Below are positions 26,540-36,137 of a DNA stretch of 64,000 nt, piece after piece. The translations under genes were made by a program, and so were the position numbers. This DNA comes from Alphaproteobacteria bacterium UBA4588 (lineage in GTDB: Bacteria; Pseudomonadota; Alphaproteobacteria; Rhodobacterales; Rhodobacteraceae). The notes under the pieces are model-generated. The model was not told where the DNA came from and did not search any database. It saw nothing but the letters and a program-made list of their open reading frames with translations. Each line of letters begins with the position of its first letter. The stretch's first letter is position 1. The DNA lies in contig CAJJAW010000001.1 in NCBI GenBank assembly GCA_905182195.1, positions 124,001-188,000 of the forward strand, read 5' to 3'.

Positions 26540-27925
26540 CTAGGTCCCACAAAAAGTTTGGTGTACGAGCTCATTGTCCGTAGGTGCCATGGAAAAGTCA
26601 GGATTTTGTGGCGTAACAAAGGGGGTTTTCAGTGTGTCATTTAGGGCATGAAATAGTTGCATATTCCCAGCTACTGCTTCTGCGATCATCGCCTCAACTA
26701 TGTGATTTCGGGGAATTATCGCTGGATTTATGCTGTTGAGTTTGTCGTGATCCGCAGATTGCATCCAGGCATCATGCCATAGGTCAAAACCGGTATGGTC
26801 CCCGACATAGTAGCCAATATCGTCGGTTCCCAATGCGCGGAAGCTTTGGGTAAAATCTGCTCCAGCGTGAGCCATCATTTTAAGTAGCTGTTCAGTCAAA
26901 ACAGTGCTTTCAGTGCACGGGCCTAATCCAAGTTTAGCTGAAAAAACCTTTGCATATTCGGTTTCAAAAATATCAGAAAAACTTTGCACTATCTCCGTAT
27001 AGCGTGTGATTGCAGCATTTTGATCATCCGCCAGGGGCAAAAGTGCTGTAGCCAACTGAGCCATGTTCCAGGCTGCAATATTGGGCTGATTACTATAGCC
27101 ATAACGCCCTTGCCTATCAATTGAGCTGAATACTTTAGTTGGTAAAAAGTTGTCCATGAAGGCACAGGGGCCGTAATCAATTGTAATTCCACCAACGTGA
27201 CTGTTGTCGGTGTTCATAACCCCATGAATGAAGCCAACGCCCATCCACTTGGCAATCAAGCGGGCTTGAAGATTAACAGCTGCAACCAAAAATTCCTCTG
27301 CACTTTTAGCCTGTGGATAGTGCCGTGCAATACTGTAATCTAGTAGTGCGGCAAGGGCCGTAAGATCTTTTCGTGAAGCGAAGTATTGAAAGGTGCCCAC
27401 CCGAATGTGGCTGCTGGCGGTTCGACAAATGACTGCGCCGGGCAGTGCCCCGGGCTCGCGTAGGACGCTTTCTCCGGTAGCTACAGCGGCCAGGGCTCGG
27501 GTTGTGGGAATGCCAAGTGCGTGCATAGACTCTGAGATCACATATTCGCGCAAAATGGGCCCATACCAGGCCCTGCCATCACCGCCGCGCGACCATGGAG
27601 TGCGGCCCGCACCTTTGAGTTGGATATCCACTCTTCCAAAATTGCCTGAGACCTCCCCCAACAGCACGGCTCGACCGTCGCCCAGCTGTGGGTTCCAATG
27701 GCCAAATTGATGACCCGCATAAGCTTGAGTGATTGGATCTGCGCCGTTTGGTACTTGGTTTCCAGCCATGAATTCAGCCCAATCTGTACCAAACGTGATG
27801 CCCAATTCTTCGGCTAAGGAGCTATTAAGGGCTAGGCCGGTTGGAGAGGCCACAGGGACTGGCTCGTGGCGCACAAACACCTGGTCCGGAAGGCGGGCGT
27901 AGCTGTTGTCCCATGTGGCCTGCAT
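26540..27925 (-). CDS. selO: SelO/YdiU protein adenylyltransferase (UPF0061)
   Basis: A 461-residue pseudokinase-fold enzyme. Motifs: YAGHQFGHWNPQLGDGRAVLLGE, GAGRTPWSRGGDGRA, GIPTTRALAAVATGE and the catalytic stretch GVGFIHGVMNTDNSHVGG, ending in TFCGT. SelO transfers AMP to Ser/Thr/Tyr of target proteins, linked to oxidative stress. Family members are usually about 480 residues, so this one is slightly short but complete. Its start shares one base with the nucleoside hydrolase stop. Confidence 0.93.
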   Translation of the reverse strand: MQATWDNSYARLPDQVFVRHEPVPVASPTGLALNSSLAEELGITFGTDWAEFMAGNQVPNGADPITQAYAGHQFGHWNPQLGDGRAVLLGEVSGNFGRVDIQLKGAGRTPWSRGGDGRAWYGPILREYVISESMHALGIPTTRALAAVATGESVLREPGALPGAVICRTASSHIRVGTFQYFASRKDLTALAALLDYSIARHYPQAKSAEEFLVAAVNLQARLIAKWMGVGFIHGVMNTDNSHVGGITIDYGPCAFMDNFLPTKVFSSIDRQGRYGYSNQPNIAAWNMAQLATALLPLADDQNAAITRYTEIVQSFSDIFETEYAKVFSAKLGLGPCTESTVLTEQLLKMMAHAGADFTQSFRALGTDDIGYYVGDHTGFDLWHDAWMQSADHDKLNSINPAIIPRNHIVEAMIAEAVAGNMQLFHALNDTLKTPFVTPQNPDFSMAPTDNELVHQTFCGT

Positions 27926-28860
27926 TACAGCTGCGCCACTCTCTCGGTGATTAGGTTAAAATACCCAGTGGCATCGATATCACCCAAAAAGAGTGCATTG
28001 GCAGGCCTATCGGTCACCCGCCACCAATCGGCAACTGTCATGCCGCGTGTTAGTTCGGATTGGATCTCGATCTGCACATTTATGTGTCTACCAGTGAACA
28101 AGTTTGGAGCTATCAAATAGGCGACGACGCAGGGGTCATGCAGTGGGGCGCCGTGAGTGCCGTATTTTTCGCTATCAAATCGCTCAAAAAAGTCAGTCCA
28201 ACCCGCTACGGCGTCACAGACGTTATTGTTTTTTGCGCGTAGATCTGTGATCCACGCTTTGCTTGTAAGTGCTTTGTGGGTAACATCTAGTGGTGCTACC
28301 ACTAAATCGATACCTGATTTAAAGACAATATCTGCGGCCTCTGGGTCCACAAAAATATTGAACTCTGCTGCAGGAGTTATGTTGCCCACCTCAAAATAGG
28401 CTCCACCCATCAGCACAATTTGGGCAATGCGATCGGCAATATCTGGAGCTTTTAGCAGGGCGGTTCCAATATTAGTGAGCGGTCCAAGGGGGCATAGAGT
28501 TATAGATTTTATTGGCGCCTGCCGCATTGATTTGATTATAAAATCAACGGCATGTTCGGACTGAATTTGCATCTGTGGTTCTGGCAAAGTAGCTCCATCC
28601 AAGCCGGTGGCGCCATGTACATGTTCAGCGGTGACCAATCCTCGGCCCATGGGCTGGGCACAGCCTGCAAATACTCTCATATCTGGGCGGCCGGCTAGTT
28701 CACACACTTGGAGTGCATTATGGCTCGTGCGGGCGAGAGGCACATTCCCTGCAACGCAGGTTATGCCCAACACGTTAAGCTCAGGTGAGGCTAAGGCGAG
28801 CAGAATAGCCACCGCATCGTCTTGGCCGGGATCTGTATCTATAATGATGTCGCGGCTCAT
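27925..28860 (-). CDS. inosine-uridine-type nucleoside hydrolase
   Basis: A 311-residue enzyme splitting nucleosides into base and ribose. The calcium-binding signature IIDTDPGQDDAVAILLAL is at the N-terminus, followed by TLCPLGPLTNIG and the ligand segment AAEFNIFVDPEAADIVF; HDPCVVAYLI follows late. Together with gpt, 52 bases upstream on the same strand, it suggests nucleobase salvage. Confidence 0.93.
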   Translation of the reverse strand: MSRDIIIDTDPGQDDAVAILLALASPELNVLGITCVAGNVPLARTSHNALQVCELAGRPDMRVFAGCAQPMGRGLVTAEHVHGATGLDGATLPEPQMQIQSEHAVDFIIKSMRQAPIKSITLCPLGPLTNIGTALLKAPDIADRIAQIVLMGGAYFEVGNITPAAEFNIFVDPEAADIVFKSGIDLVVAPLDVTHKALTSKAWITDLRAKNNNVCDAVAGWTDFFERFDSEKYGTHGAPLHDPCVVAYLIAPNLFTGRHINVQIEIQSELTRGMTVADWWRVTDRPANALFLGDIDATGYFNLITERVAQL

Positions 28861-28912
28861 AAGGTTACCTTCAGTAATAATTATGCTTTGATAGTACCAT
28901 CAAATAACTGGA

Positions 28913-29416
28913 TCAATCGATTCCACGATAGGGTTGTACATATTGTAATGCCATATCCCATGGGAAAAATATCCATGTATCTTGGCTGACTTCGGTTATG
29001 AATGTATCTACCATTGAGCGGCCCTGGGGTTTGGCATAAACGGTGGCATAATGCGCTTTTGGATAATGTGCCCGCACCAGTTCGATGGTTTTGCCGCTGT
29101 CGACTAGATCATCAATTATCAAAATACCTGCGCCGTCGCCCATCAACTCTGCGTCAGGTGCCTTGAGTATGACCGCCTCAGCTTGCTCTTGATGGTGATA
29201 GCTTTTGACGCTCACGGTATCAACGGCCCGCACATCTAGTTCGCGTGCCACTATCATCGCAGGGGCCATTCCGCCGCGTGTTATGGCCACTATAGCTTTC
29301 CATGAGCCACCGTCAGGGCCTTTGCCATCAAGACGCCACGCCAAAGCCCGCGCGTCACGGTGCATTTGATCCCAACTAACGTGGAAACCTTTTTCATGTG
29401 GCAAAAGATCTGACAT
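28913..29416 (-). CDS. gpt: xanthine-guanine phosphoribosyltransferase
   Basis: A 167-residue type I phosphoribosyltransferase. The PRPP-binding motif [18 protein letters not shown] is clear, and [22 protein letters not shown] matches the N-terminal half of bacterial XGPRT. It attaches PRPP to xanthine or guanine. It lies between fabI and the nucleoside hydrolase on the same strand. Confidence 0.92.
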   Translation of the reverse strand: MSDLLPHEKGFHVSWDQMHRDARALAWRLDGKGPDGGSWKAIVAITRGGMAPAMIVARELDVRAVDTVSVKSYHHQEQAEAVILKAPDAELMGDGAGILIIDDLVDSGKTIELVRAHYPKAHYATVYAKPQGRSMVDTFITEVSQDTWIFFPWDMALQYVQPYRGID

Positions 29417-29449
29417 GTTTTTTCCTAATCCTATTTGATTTTTTAGTGC

Positions 29450-30238
29450 CTACTCTGGCAAATCAAGACCCTTCATTCCGATAACATGGTAGCCCGCATC
29501 TACATGCAAAATCTCACCGGTTACACCGGACCCGAGGTCTGAGAGCAAATACAGCGCAGATTTACCAACTTCTGCCTGCGTCACAGTGCGGCGGAGGGGA
29601 CTATTGGTTTCATTCCACTTCATAATTTCGCGAAAATCGCCAATTCCAGATGCGGCCAGCGTTTTGATCGTGCCGGCGCTGATAGCATTTACTCGGATAT
29701 TATGGCGCCCCAAATCTTCGGCTAGATATCGAACTGAAGCCTCTAAAGCCGCTTTAGCTACACCCATAACATTGTAGTTGGGCATCACTTTTTCGGCTCC
29801 ATAATAAGTGAGCGTTAGGCAGGATGCGCCAGGTGCCAAAAGCTCTTGAGCGGCCTGCAAAATAGCGGTAAATGAATAAGCTGAAATATCTAGAGTCATT
29901 AAAAAGTTATTGCGTGACGTGTTTATGTATTGTCCTCTAAGTTCTGTTTTATCAGAAAAACCAATGGCATGCACTATAAAATCAATCTGACCCCATTGTT
30001 CCTTGGCCTCGTTCATAAGTGCTGTGATTGACGCTGGGTCTCCCACATCGCATTCCGCAACAATCGACGCATTTATTTGGGCCGCTAAAGGCAGAACTCG
30101 CTTTTTCATCGCATCGCCAACGTAGGTAACACCGATGTCGGCGCCCTGTGCGTGTAGAGCTTCCGCAATGCCCCAGGCTATGGATTTATCATTGGCAAGG
30201 CCCATAATAAGGCCTCTCTTTCCGGTCATAAGCCCCAT
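29450..30238 (-). CDS. fabI: enoyl-ACP reductase (NADH)
   Basis: A 262-residue short-chain dehydrogenase of the FabI type, catalysing the last reduction of each fatty acid elongation cycle. Motifs: cofactor loop LIMGLANDKSIAWGIAEAL, AIGFSDKTELRGQY, and the active-site Y-x6-K in YGAEKVMPNYNVMGVAKAALE. The ATG at 30238 has GGAGG eight bases upstream, so it is preferred to the frame opening at 30253. Divergent from pdxH. Confidence 0.95.
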   Translation of the reverse strand: MGLMTGKRGLIMGLANDKSIAWGIAEALHAQGADIGVTYVGDAMKKRVLPLAAQINASIVAECDVGDPASITALMNEAKEQWGQIDFIVHAIGFSDKTELRGQYINTSRNNFLMTLDISAYSFTAILQAAQELLAPGASCLTLTYYGAEKVMPNYNVMGVAKAALEASVRYLAEDLGRHNIRVNAISAGTIKTLAASGIGDFREIMKWNETNSPLRRTVTQAEVGKSALYLLSDLGSGVTGEILHVDAGYHVIGMKGLDLPE

Positions 30239-30320
30239 TGGACTTTCCTCCATAGAGAATTAGATTATGTTTCATTTAAGCGAACACGCATCATGCATCA
30301 ACCCAAAGGCTACATCTGAC

Positions 30321-30926
30321 ATGGAAAAAAGAACTGGAATTTTTGCGGGCAACGACCCGTTCGCAATAGCACGCAAATGGTTGGGTGAAGCTGAGGTAGT
30401 GGAATTGAATGACCCTAATGCGATGGCGCTTTCCACTGTCGATGATGATGGCATGCCCAATGCGCGGGTTGTGTTGCTAAAATCTGTTGAAGAAAATGCG
30501 TTTGTTTTTTATACAAACTACGGCAGTAAAAAGGCCCAAGAGGCCTTTGGTGCTGGTAAAGCGGCGTTTGTAATTCACTGGAAGTCTTTGCGCCGCCAGA
30601 TTCGTTGTCGGGGTGTCGTTGAGCGTGAAGACGGCTTTCTCGCTGATGAGTACTTCTTGAGCCGGTCTCTTTTGTCTCGTGTGGGGGCAGTGGCCTCGCA
30701 ACAATCGCAGGTACTTGAGTCGCGCGCCATTTTGATGGATCGGGTTGCGGTGCTTAAGGCAGAATATGGCGAAAACGTACCCCGCCCTGAGTTTTGGGGC
30801 GGGATTAGGATCCAGCCCGTTGAACTAGAGTTCTGGGCTGACGGCGAAGCTCGTTTGCATGACCGCTTTCGCTGGGTACGTGATGGACAAAACGCTGAAT
30901 GGAAAGTTGATAGGTTGTATCCTTAA
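30321..30926 (+). CDS. pdxH: pyridoxamine 5'-phosphate oxidase
   Basis: A 201-residue FMN enzyme that makes pyridoxal phosphate. Motifs: [60 protein letters not shown] and the C-terminal [11 protein letters not shown]. The frame opens at 30267, but relatives start at the [10 protein letters not shown] position, so 30321 was chosen; the earlier start cannot be excluded. Divergent from fabI. Confidence 0.93.
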   Translation: MEKRTGIFAGNDPFAIARKWLGEAEVVELNDPNAMALSTVDDDGMPNARVVLLKSVEENAFVFYTNYGSKKAQEAFGAGKAAFVIHWKSLRRQIRCRGVVEREDGFLADEYFLSRSLLSRVGAVASQQSQVLESRAILMDRVAVLKAEYGENVPRPEFWGGIRIQPVELEFWADGEARLHDRFRWVRDGQNAEWKVDRLYP

Positions 30927-31093
30927 ATTTTTTTCCAATCCTATGGTTTTCTAGTTAATAAAAGCTCATCTTTTGAAAATTCGTACCTCTGTTGGCACTC
31001 AGGTTTTGTTATTACACAAACCACGGTGCTATGAGATGGGGCAGGTGCGTGCAGTGTGATGCTAAATTATTGAGTGAAGGGTGCGTAGATAAA

Positions 31094-31564
31094 ATGATGT
31101 TACGTTATATCTGGTCGGTAGCAGCGTATGTTGTTTTCTATAGTAGTGGGCTGGCTAATTGTGCAGTTGAGCACGTTCACTTGTCTGGCTCTTGGGGCAG
31201 CGCTAAATTTACCGTCGAGGTTGTTGATACCGACACAGAGCGGGCTCAGGGCTTGATGCACCGCGATAGCCTGGCCAAGTTTGCAAGTATGTTGTTTGTT
31301 TATGATAGTCCACAGCAGGTGGCATTTTGGATGAAAAATACTTTGATTCCTTTAGACATCTTATACTTTACTGCGGAGGGTGTTTTGCTAGATATTCGAG
31401 AAAATGCGGTACCTGGGGATCTGACCCCTTTTCGCAGTTCTGGCCCAGTTCAATATGTTCTTGAGGTTAACGCGGGGCTCGCAAAAACCCTAAAATTTGG
31501 CTCAGATACTATTTTGGGCCATGCGCGCGTTGCGCATAGAAAAAAAACCCAGGCTTGCCAGTGA
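31094..31564 (+). CDS. secreted DUF192 family protein
   Basis: A 156-residue protein with an N-terminal hydrophobic leader (about 5-22, ending near ANC) and the DUF192 core: FTVEVVDTDTERAQGLMHRD, MLFVYDSPQQVAFWMKNTLIPLDILYF and YVLEVNAGLAKTLKFGSDT. Function is unknown in most members. The ATG at 31094 was chosen because it begins the leader; the frame extends upstream to 30992 without signal character. The tRNA-Pro gene follows 48 bases later. Confidence 0.87.
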   Translation: MMLRYIWSVAAYVVFYSSGLANCAVEHVHLSGSWGSAKFTVEVVDTDTERAQGLMHRDSLAKFASMLFVYDSPQQVAFWMKNTLIPLDILYFTAEGVLLDIRENAVPGDLTPFRSSGPVQYVLEVNAGLAKTLKFGSDTILGHARVAHRKKTQACQ

Positions 31565-31612
31565 AAAGGCCCTTTTCATTTCCAATTCAATTGCCTAAAG
31601 AAGCAGCAGTGT

Positions 31613-31689
31613 CGGGGCGTGGCGCAGTCTGGTAGCGCACCTGTTTTGGGTACAGGGGGTCGTGAGTTCGAATCTCGCCGCCCCGACCA
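31613..31689 (+). tRNA. tRNA-Pro, anticodon UGG
   Basis: A complete cloverleaf of 77 bases with encoded CCA. Acceptor arms are CGGGGCG and CGCCCCG followed by A and CCA. The anticodon stem CCTGT/ACAGG closes the loop TTTGGGT, giving anticodon TGG. The T arm is GTGAG, TTCGAAT, CTCGC. It follows the DUF192 gene and is followed by a hairpin with a short T tract. Confidence 0.96.
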
Positions 31690-31725
31690 CTTTTTATATA
31701 ATTAATAATTATGGGTATATTTATC

Positions 31726-31748
31726 TATCTGATAATTCAGATATTTTT
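31726..31748 (+). terminator. probable terminator of tRNA-Pro
   Basis: TATCTGA (31726-31732), loop TAAT, TCAGATA (31737-31743), then five T. It is nested within an outer inverted repeat TGGGTAT (31712-31718) and ATACCCA (31762-31768). It lies about 37 bases after the tRNA end. Confidence 0.6.
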
Positions 31749-31768
31749 CGACTGTATATCAATACCCA

Positions 31769-31988
31769 GCTCTTACCTTAACCTTCAATTAAAATTCCAA
31801 ATTGTTTGCAATATTACTTTTAGTTAGTTGGGTGTATTCAGCTGTTTTAGTAGTGGATTGCGTTGACGTCCGTATTGGGTTTATTCGAATCTATAATAAA
31901 TTATAGGTCAAGCTATTTTTCGATAATTTTTTTTAAAAAATGCGTTGACGAAATACCAAAATAGGGATCAATTAGCGTTCGAGGATAT
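31769..31988. other. gene-less AT-rich stretch upstream of nrdJ with a repeated 10-mer
   Basis: Part of the 423-base gap between tRNA-Pro and nrdJ. No gene was recognised; a 38-codon frame from about 31711 is composition-driven. The 10-mer TGCGTTGACG occurs twice, at 31859-31868 and 31941-31950. Each contains TTGACG, a good -35 element; after the first, TATAAT-like sequence appears at longer than ideal distance. Likely nrdJ promoter territory. Confidence 0.4.
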
Positions 31989-32052
31989 GAGGTACACCAT
32001 ATGTGGTATCTCGCACTAGGGCGGAGAGTCCGCTGAATTTTTTATGAATTCA
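31989..32052 (+). promoter_or_regulatory. nrdJ leader: dyad operator and two hairpins
   Basis: A 24-base imperfect palindrome (31989-32012, GAG-TAC-CATATG-GTA-CTC core) resembles the NrdR box pattern around ACACCATATGTGGT. It is followed by the perfect hairpin GCGGA-GAG-TCCGC (32021-32033) and by TGAATT/AATTCA (32034-32039 with 32047-32052). No B12-box was seen, so a cobalamin riboswitch is not supported. It may be a NrdR operator, a structured leader RNA, or both. Confidence 0.5.
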
Positions 32053-32112
32053 GTTATGTAAGTGCTGGTTTGGTACAAATTAGGCCGTATTTAAGCGGCA
32101 AATGAGGCAAAA

Positions 32113-35100
32113 ATGAAAATTGAACGGCGTTTCACCAGTCCCAACGAGGACGCATACAGCTCTATCGAGTTTACAACTACCACCAGTGAGATTCGCAATC
32201 CGGACGGAACAATAGTGTTTCACCTTGCTGATCTGGAGGTGCCTGCGGAATGGTCTCAGGTTGCTTCTGATGTTTTGGCACAAAAGTACTTTAGGAAAGC
32301 TGGCGTACCGTCTTCCACTAAGACCGTCAAAGAGACCGGCATGCCAAGCTTTTTGCGCCGCCACGTGCCCACCGATGATGCCACGTTCGGTGGTGAGAGA
32401 TCAGCAAAGCAGGTTTTTGATCGGTTGGCTGGTGCATGGGCTTATTGGGGTTGGAAGGGTGGATATTTTTCCACAGAGGAAGATGCCAGCGCCTATTTTG
32501 ATGAGATGCGCTACATGTTGGCTACTCAGCGTGCGGCCCCCAATTCACCCCAGTGGTTCAATACTGGCTTACATTGGTCTTATGGAATCAATGGCCCTGC
32601 CCAAGGCCACCACTATGTGGATTTCAAAACTGGGAAGTTAACAAAATCTACTAACAGTTACGAGCATCCGCAGCCTCACGCTTGTTTTATACAGTCAGTA
32701 TCGGATGACCTTGTAAACGAGGGCGGCATTATGGATCTTTGGGTGCGTGAAGCACGCCTGTTTAAATACGGCTCTGGTACCGGGACAAACTTCTCATCCC
32801 TGCGCGGTTCCGGTGAATCGCTTTCGGGAGGTGGCCAGTCGTCTGGGTTGATGGGTTTTTTAAAGATTGGAGACCGGGCAGCTGGTGCTATTAAATCTGG
32901 TGGCACAACTCGCAGGGCTGCGAAAATGGTTATTTGCGACGCCGACCACCCGGACATCGAAGATTTCATTAATTGGAAAGTGATTGAGGAGCAAAAGGTC
33001 GCCTCTATCGTTGCTGGCTCCAAAATGCATGAAGAGAAGCTCAACATGCTTTTTGCCGCAATCAAGGCCTGGGATGGCGCTGTTGAAGACGCCTATGATC
33101 CTAATGTAAACACGGCATTGAAGGACGCTGTTAAAGCGGCGAAGAAAGTGTCTATTCCCGAGACATATGTGAAGCGAGTTTTGGATTACGCAAAGCAAGG
33201 CCACACCAGCATTGAATTTCCGACCTATGACACCGATTGGGATTCTGAAGCTTATAACTCAGTGTCAGGCCAAAACTCTAATAACTCGATCCGGATTACA
33301 GATGCTTTTCTTTATGCTGTTGAAAAAGACGCAGATTGGGAATTGATCAACCGTACTAATGGTGCGGTGTCTAAAACTATGAAAGCCCGGGATTTATGGG
33401 CACAGGTGGGCCACGCGGCTTGGGCCTGCGCTGATCCTGGTATCCAATATCACGATACAGTAAATGCTTGGCACACTTGTCCTGCTGATGGTGAAATCCG
33501 TGGATCAAACCCCTGTTCTGAATATATGTTTTTGGATGACACTGCTTGTAACTTGGCATCCATGAATCTGCTGACTTTTTATGAAAATGGAGAGTTTCAA
33601 GCTGAAGACTATGTTCATGCCACGCGCTTGTGGACTGTTACCTTGGAAATCAGCGTGCTAATGGCGCAATTCCCATCCAAAGAAATTGCGCAACGTTCTT
33701 ATGACTTCCGCACACTGGGTCTTGGCTTTGCTAATATAGGTGGCCTGTTAATGAATATGGGCTATGGCTATGACAGCGACGAAGGGCGTGCGCTCTGTGG
33801 CGCCTTGACCGCGGTAATGACTGGCGTGGCTTATGCTACATCAGCTGAGATGGCAGGCGAGTTGGGGCCGTTCCCAGGATATAAGAAAAATGCTGAAAGC
33901 ATGTTGCGAGTGATGCGTAACCACCGGCGTGCGGCCTATGGTGAAACGGACAGCTACGAAGGTTTGGCGATAAAGCCTGTGGCTTTGGATCACAATAGTT
34001 GTCCGGACAAGGGGTTGATTGCACTTTCAAAATCCAGCTGGGACAATGCAATTTCTCTTGGTGAAAAGAACGGTTACCGAAACGCGCAATCGACTGTGAT
34101 AGCGCCGACTGGAACCATCGGTCTAGTAATGGATTGTGACACTACAGGCATTGAGCCTGATTTTGCCTTGGTAAAATTCAAAAAGCTTGCGGGCGGTGGC
34201 TACTTTAAAATCATAAATCGCTCTGTGCCGGCTGGTTTGGCAAAGCAGGGCTACCGCAGCAACCAGATTGAAGAGATTGTGGGCTATGCAGTTGGCCATG
34301 GTTCCATGGGAAATGCGCCCGGAATCAACCACACATCATTGATTGGCCATGGCTTTGGGCAAGCTGAGATTGATAAAATTGAGGCTGCTCTGCCATCCGC
34401 ATTTGATATACGCTTTGTGTTCAATCAGTGGACCCTTGGAGCGGAATTTTGCACTGATGTCCTTGGAATTCCGTCTGATAAAATGATGGACCCAACTTTT
34501 GACCTTTTGACGCATCTGGGGTTCAGTCGCAAAGCAATTGAGGCTGCAAATGACCACGTTTGTGGTACGATGACTTTGGAGGGTGCACCACATTTGAGGG
34601 AAGAGCATTACAGCATCTTTGACTGTGCAAATCCTTGTGGCAAAAAAGGTAAACGCTACCTGAGCGTGAATAGCCATATTTATATGATGGCTGCCGCACA
34701 GTCCTTCGTATCAGGTGCGATTTCTAAAACTATTAACATGCCGAATGATGCTACAATTGAAGAATGTCAGAAAGCATATGAGTTAAGCTGGTCGCTCGGG
34801 ATCAAAGCCAACGCGCTGTATCGTGATGGTTCTAAACTGTCACAACCTTTGGCAGCATCTCTGGTAGAAGACGATGAGGAGGCCGAGGAAATTCTGGCAA
34901 GTGGATCTGCACAAGAAAAAGCAGCCGTCTTGGCTGAGAAGATCGTTGAAAAAATTGTTATCAAAGAGATAATTCGGCGCGACCGTGAGAAAATGCCTCA
35001 GCGTCGCCGAGGCTATACTCAAAAAGCAATTGTTGGGGGGCATAAAGTATATCTCCGCACGGGCGAATATGAAGATGGCCAACTGGGTGAGATTTTTATT

Positions 35101-35775
35101 GATATGCACAAAGAGGGCGCAGGGTTCCGTGCGATGATGAACAACTTTGCTATCGCCGTATCTGTTGGTCTGCAATACGGGGTACCGCTGGATGAATTTG
35201 TTGATGCGTTTACCTTCACCAAATTTGAGCCAGCCGGTATGGTGCAAGGCAATGATAGCATCAAAAATGCTACTTCGATCTTGGATTATATTTTCCGTGA
35301 ACTGGCTGTATCTTATCTCGACAGGACTGATCTTGCCCATGTGAAGCCTGAAGGCACATCCTTTGACGATTTGGGACGTGGAGAGGAAGAGGGCGTATCC
35401 AATGTCCGCGCTGTAGAAGATGCCAAAGCTGCCAAGGGCATCGAAGTTCTGAAGCAGATGGTATCCACTGGTTATCACCGCAACCGGGTGCCACAGGAAT
35501 TTGTGGTCTACCAGGGCGGGCAGGGAGCTGGAGCTACGGCTCTGGACGAGACGCTCGACACGGCAGTGGGCTTGGCGACGCGGATGCCGGAGATCAATAT
35601 CGCACCGATGACAGCGGCTGGTACAGGGGTTGTGTCAGCGCTCGACCATCGTACCAAAGCAAAGATGCAGGGCTACGAGGGTGATCCTTGCGGAGAATGC
35701 GGGAACTACACTCTGGTGCGTAATGGTACCTGTATGAAGTGTAACACCTGCGGCGGGACATCTGGGTGTAGTTAA
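32113..35775 (+). CDS. nrdJ: adenosylcobalamin-dependent (class II) ribonucleotide reductase
   Basis: A 1220-residue enzyme reducing ribonucleotides to deoxyribonucleotides with a B12 radical, independent of oxygen. Segments: [51 protein letters not shown] (active-site region), [21 protein letters not shown], a C-terminal vitamin-B12-RNR domain, and a Cys-rich end ([20 protein letters not shown]) that acts in thiol exchange or zinc binding. Length is typical of alphaproteobacterial NrdJ. Monocistronic, with a structured upstream region. Confidence 0.97.
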   Translation: MKIERRFTSPNEDAYSSIEFTTTTSEIRNPDGTIVFHLADLEVPAEWSQVASDVLAQKYFRKAGVPSSTKTVKETGMPSFLRRHVPTDDATFGGERSAKQVFDRLAGAWAYWGWKGGYFSTEEDASAYFDEMRYMLATQRAAPNSPQWFNTGLHWSYGINGPAQGHHYVDFKTGKLTKSTNSYEHPQPHACFIQSVSDDLVNEGGIMDLWVREARLFKYGSGTGTNFSSLRGSGESLSGGGQSSGLMGFLKIGDRAAGAIKSGGTTRRAAKMVICDADHPDIEDFINWKVIEEQKVASIVAGSKMHEEKLNMLFAAIKAWDGAVEDAYDPNVNTALKDAVKAAKKVSIPETYVKRVLDYAKQGHTSIEFPTYDTDWDSEAYNSVSGQNSNNSIRITDAFLYAVEKDADWELINRTNGAVSKTMKARDLWAQVGHAAWACADPGIQYHDTVNAWHTCPADGEIRGSNPCSEYMFLDDTACNLASMNLLTFYENGEFQAEDYVHATRLWTVTLEISVLMAQFPSKEIAQRSYDFRTLGLGFANIGGLLMNMGYGYDSDEGRALCGALTAVMTGVAYATSAEMAGELGPFPGYKKNAESMLRVMRNHRRAAYGETDSYEGLAIKPVALDHNSCPDKGLIALSKSSWDNAISLGEKNGYRNAQSTVIAPTGTIGLVMDCDTTGIEPDFALVKFKKLAGGGYFKIINRSVPAGLAKQGYRSNQIEEIVGYAVGHGSMGNAPGINHTSLIGHGFGQAEIDKIEAALPSAFDIRFVFNQWTLGAEFCTDVLGIPSDKMMDPTFDLLTHLGFSRKAIEAANDHVCGTMTLEGAPHLREEHYSIFDCANPCGKKGKRYLSVNSHIYMMAAAQSFVSGAISKTINMPNDATIEECQKAYELSWSLGIKANALYRDGSKLSQPLAASLVEDDEEAEEILASGSAQEKAAVLAEKIVEKIVIKEIIRRDREKMPQRRRGYTQKAIVGGHKVYLRTGEYEDGQLGEIFIDMHKEGAGFRAMMNNFAIAVSVGLQYGVPLDEFVDAFTFTKFEPAGMVQGNDSIKNATSILDYIFRELAVSYLDRTDLAHVKPEGTSFDDLGRGEEEGVSNVRAVEDAKAAKGIEVLKQMVSTGYHRNRVPQEFVVYQGGQGAGATALDETLDTAVGLATRMPEINIAPMTAAGTGVVSALDHRTKAKMQGYEGDPCGECGNYTLVRNGTCMKCNTCGGTSGCS

Positions 35776-35783
35776 CACTGGTT

Positions 35784-35809
35784 AGGGGCAGACATGTACG
35801 TTTGCCCCT
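35784..35809 (+). terminator. hairpin after nrdJ
   Basis: AGGGGCAGAC (35784-35793) pairs with GTTTGCCCCT (35800-35809) over a six-base loop, nine bases after the nrdJ stop. There is no T tract, so it may end transcription weakly or protect the mRNA 3' end. Confidence 0.45.
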
Positions 35810-35915
35810 GATGACATTTAGGCCGCAGGCATCGAGCCGAGCCGTATAAACGAAGAATTTGAACAGCGAGATTTGGGGATTATCCCGCCCATTTTTGTAA
35901 AATATTGGTAGGCGC

Positions 35916-36137
35916 CTATTCGCGGTCATAGGCTGTTAGGCGGGTTTGGAGCGCGCCTTGGTTAGCATGGCCAAGTTCCAGTGCAAAGACATAAGCATAG
36001 GTCAGGAAAAAGCACTCTGCGTCTTGGCTCTCGGCTAAATCTGCGGCTTGTGAGTAGAGCGCAATCAAGCCCAAATAATCCTCCTCGGCATGGGCAGCGA
36101 GGATTGAATTGTTCAGGTCTGTGCGGGTGCTAGCCAC
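35916..36137 (-). CDS. small hypothetical protein paired with the Rieske oxygenase
   Basis: A 73-residue soluble, largely helical, acidic protein (LNNSILAAHAEEDYLGLIAL, ECFFLTYAYVFALELGH). It has no signal peptide or membrane segment. Its start overlaps the stop of the Rieske oxygenase by eight bases, so translation is coupled. I do not recognise a family; the coupling suggests a role with the oxygenase. The 140 bases between nrdJ and this gene hold only a hairpin. Confidence 0.65.
   Translation of the reverse strand: MASTRTDLNNSILAAHAEEDYLGLIALYSQAADLAESQDAECFFLTYAYVFALELGHANQGALQTRLTAYDRE

Noticed and set aside
25832-26644. A 270-codon plus-strand frame opposite the antiporter gene
   Set aside because: Low-complexity, Pro/Ser/Lys-rich translation typical of antisense to membrane proteins.
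31711-31827. A 38-codon plus-strand frame after tRNA-Pro
   Set aside because: AT-rich, no ribosome site, and it runs through the nested hairpin terminator.
31941-32112. Cobalamin riboswitch before nrdJ
   Set aside because: The conserved B12-box was not found; only a dyad and two short hairpins are visible.
34840-35478. A 212-codon minus-strand frame inside nrdJ
   Set aside because: Shadow of a fully recognised enzyme; no motif of its own.
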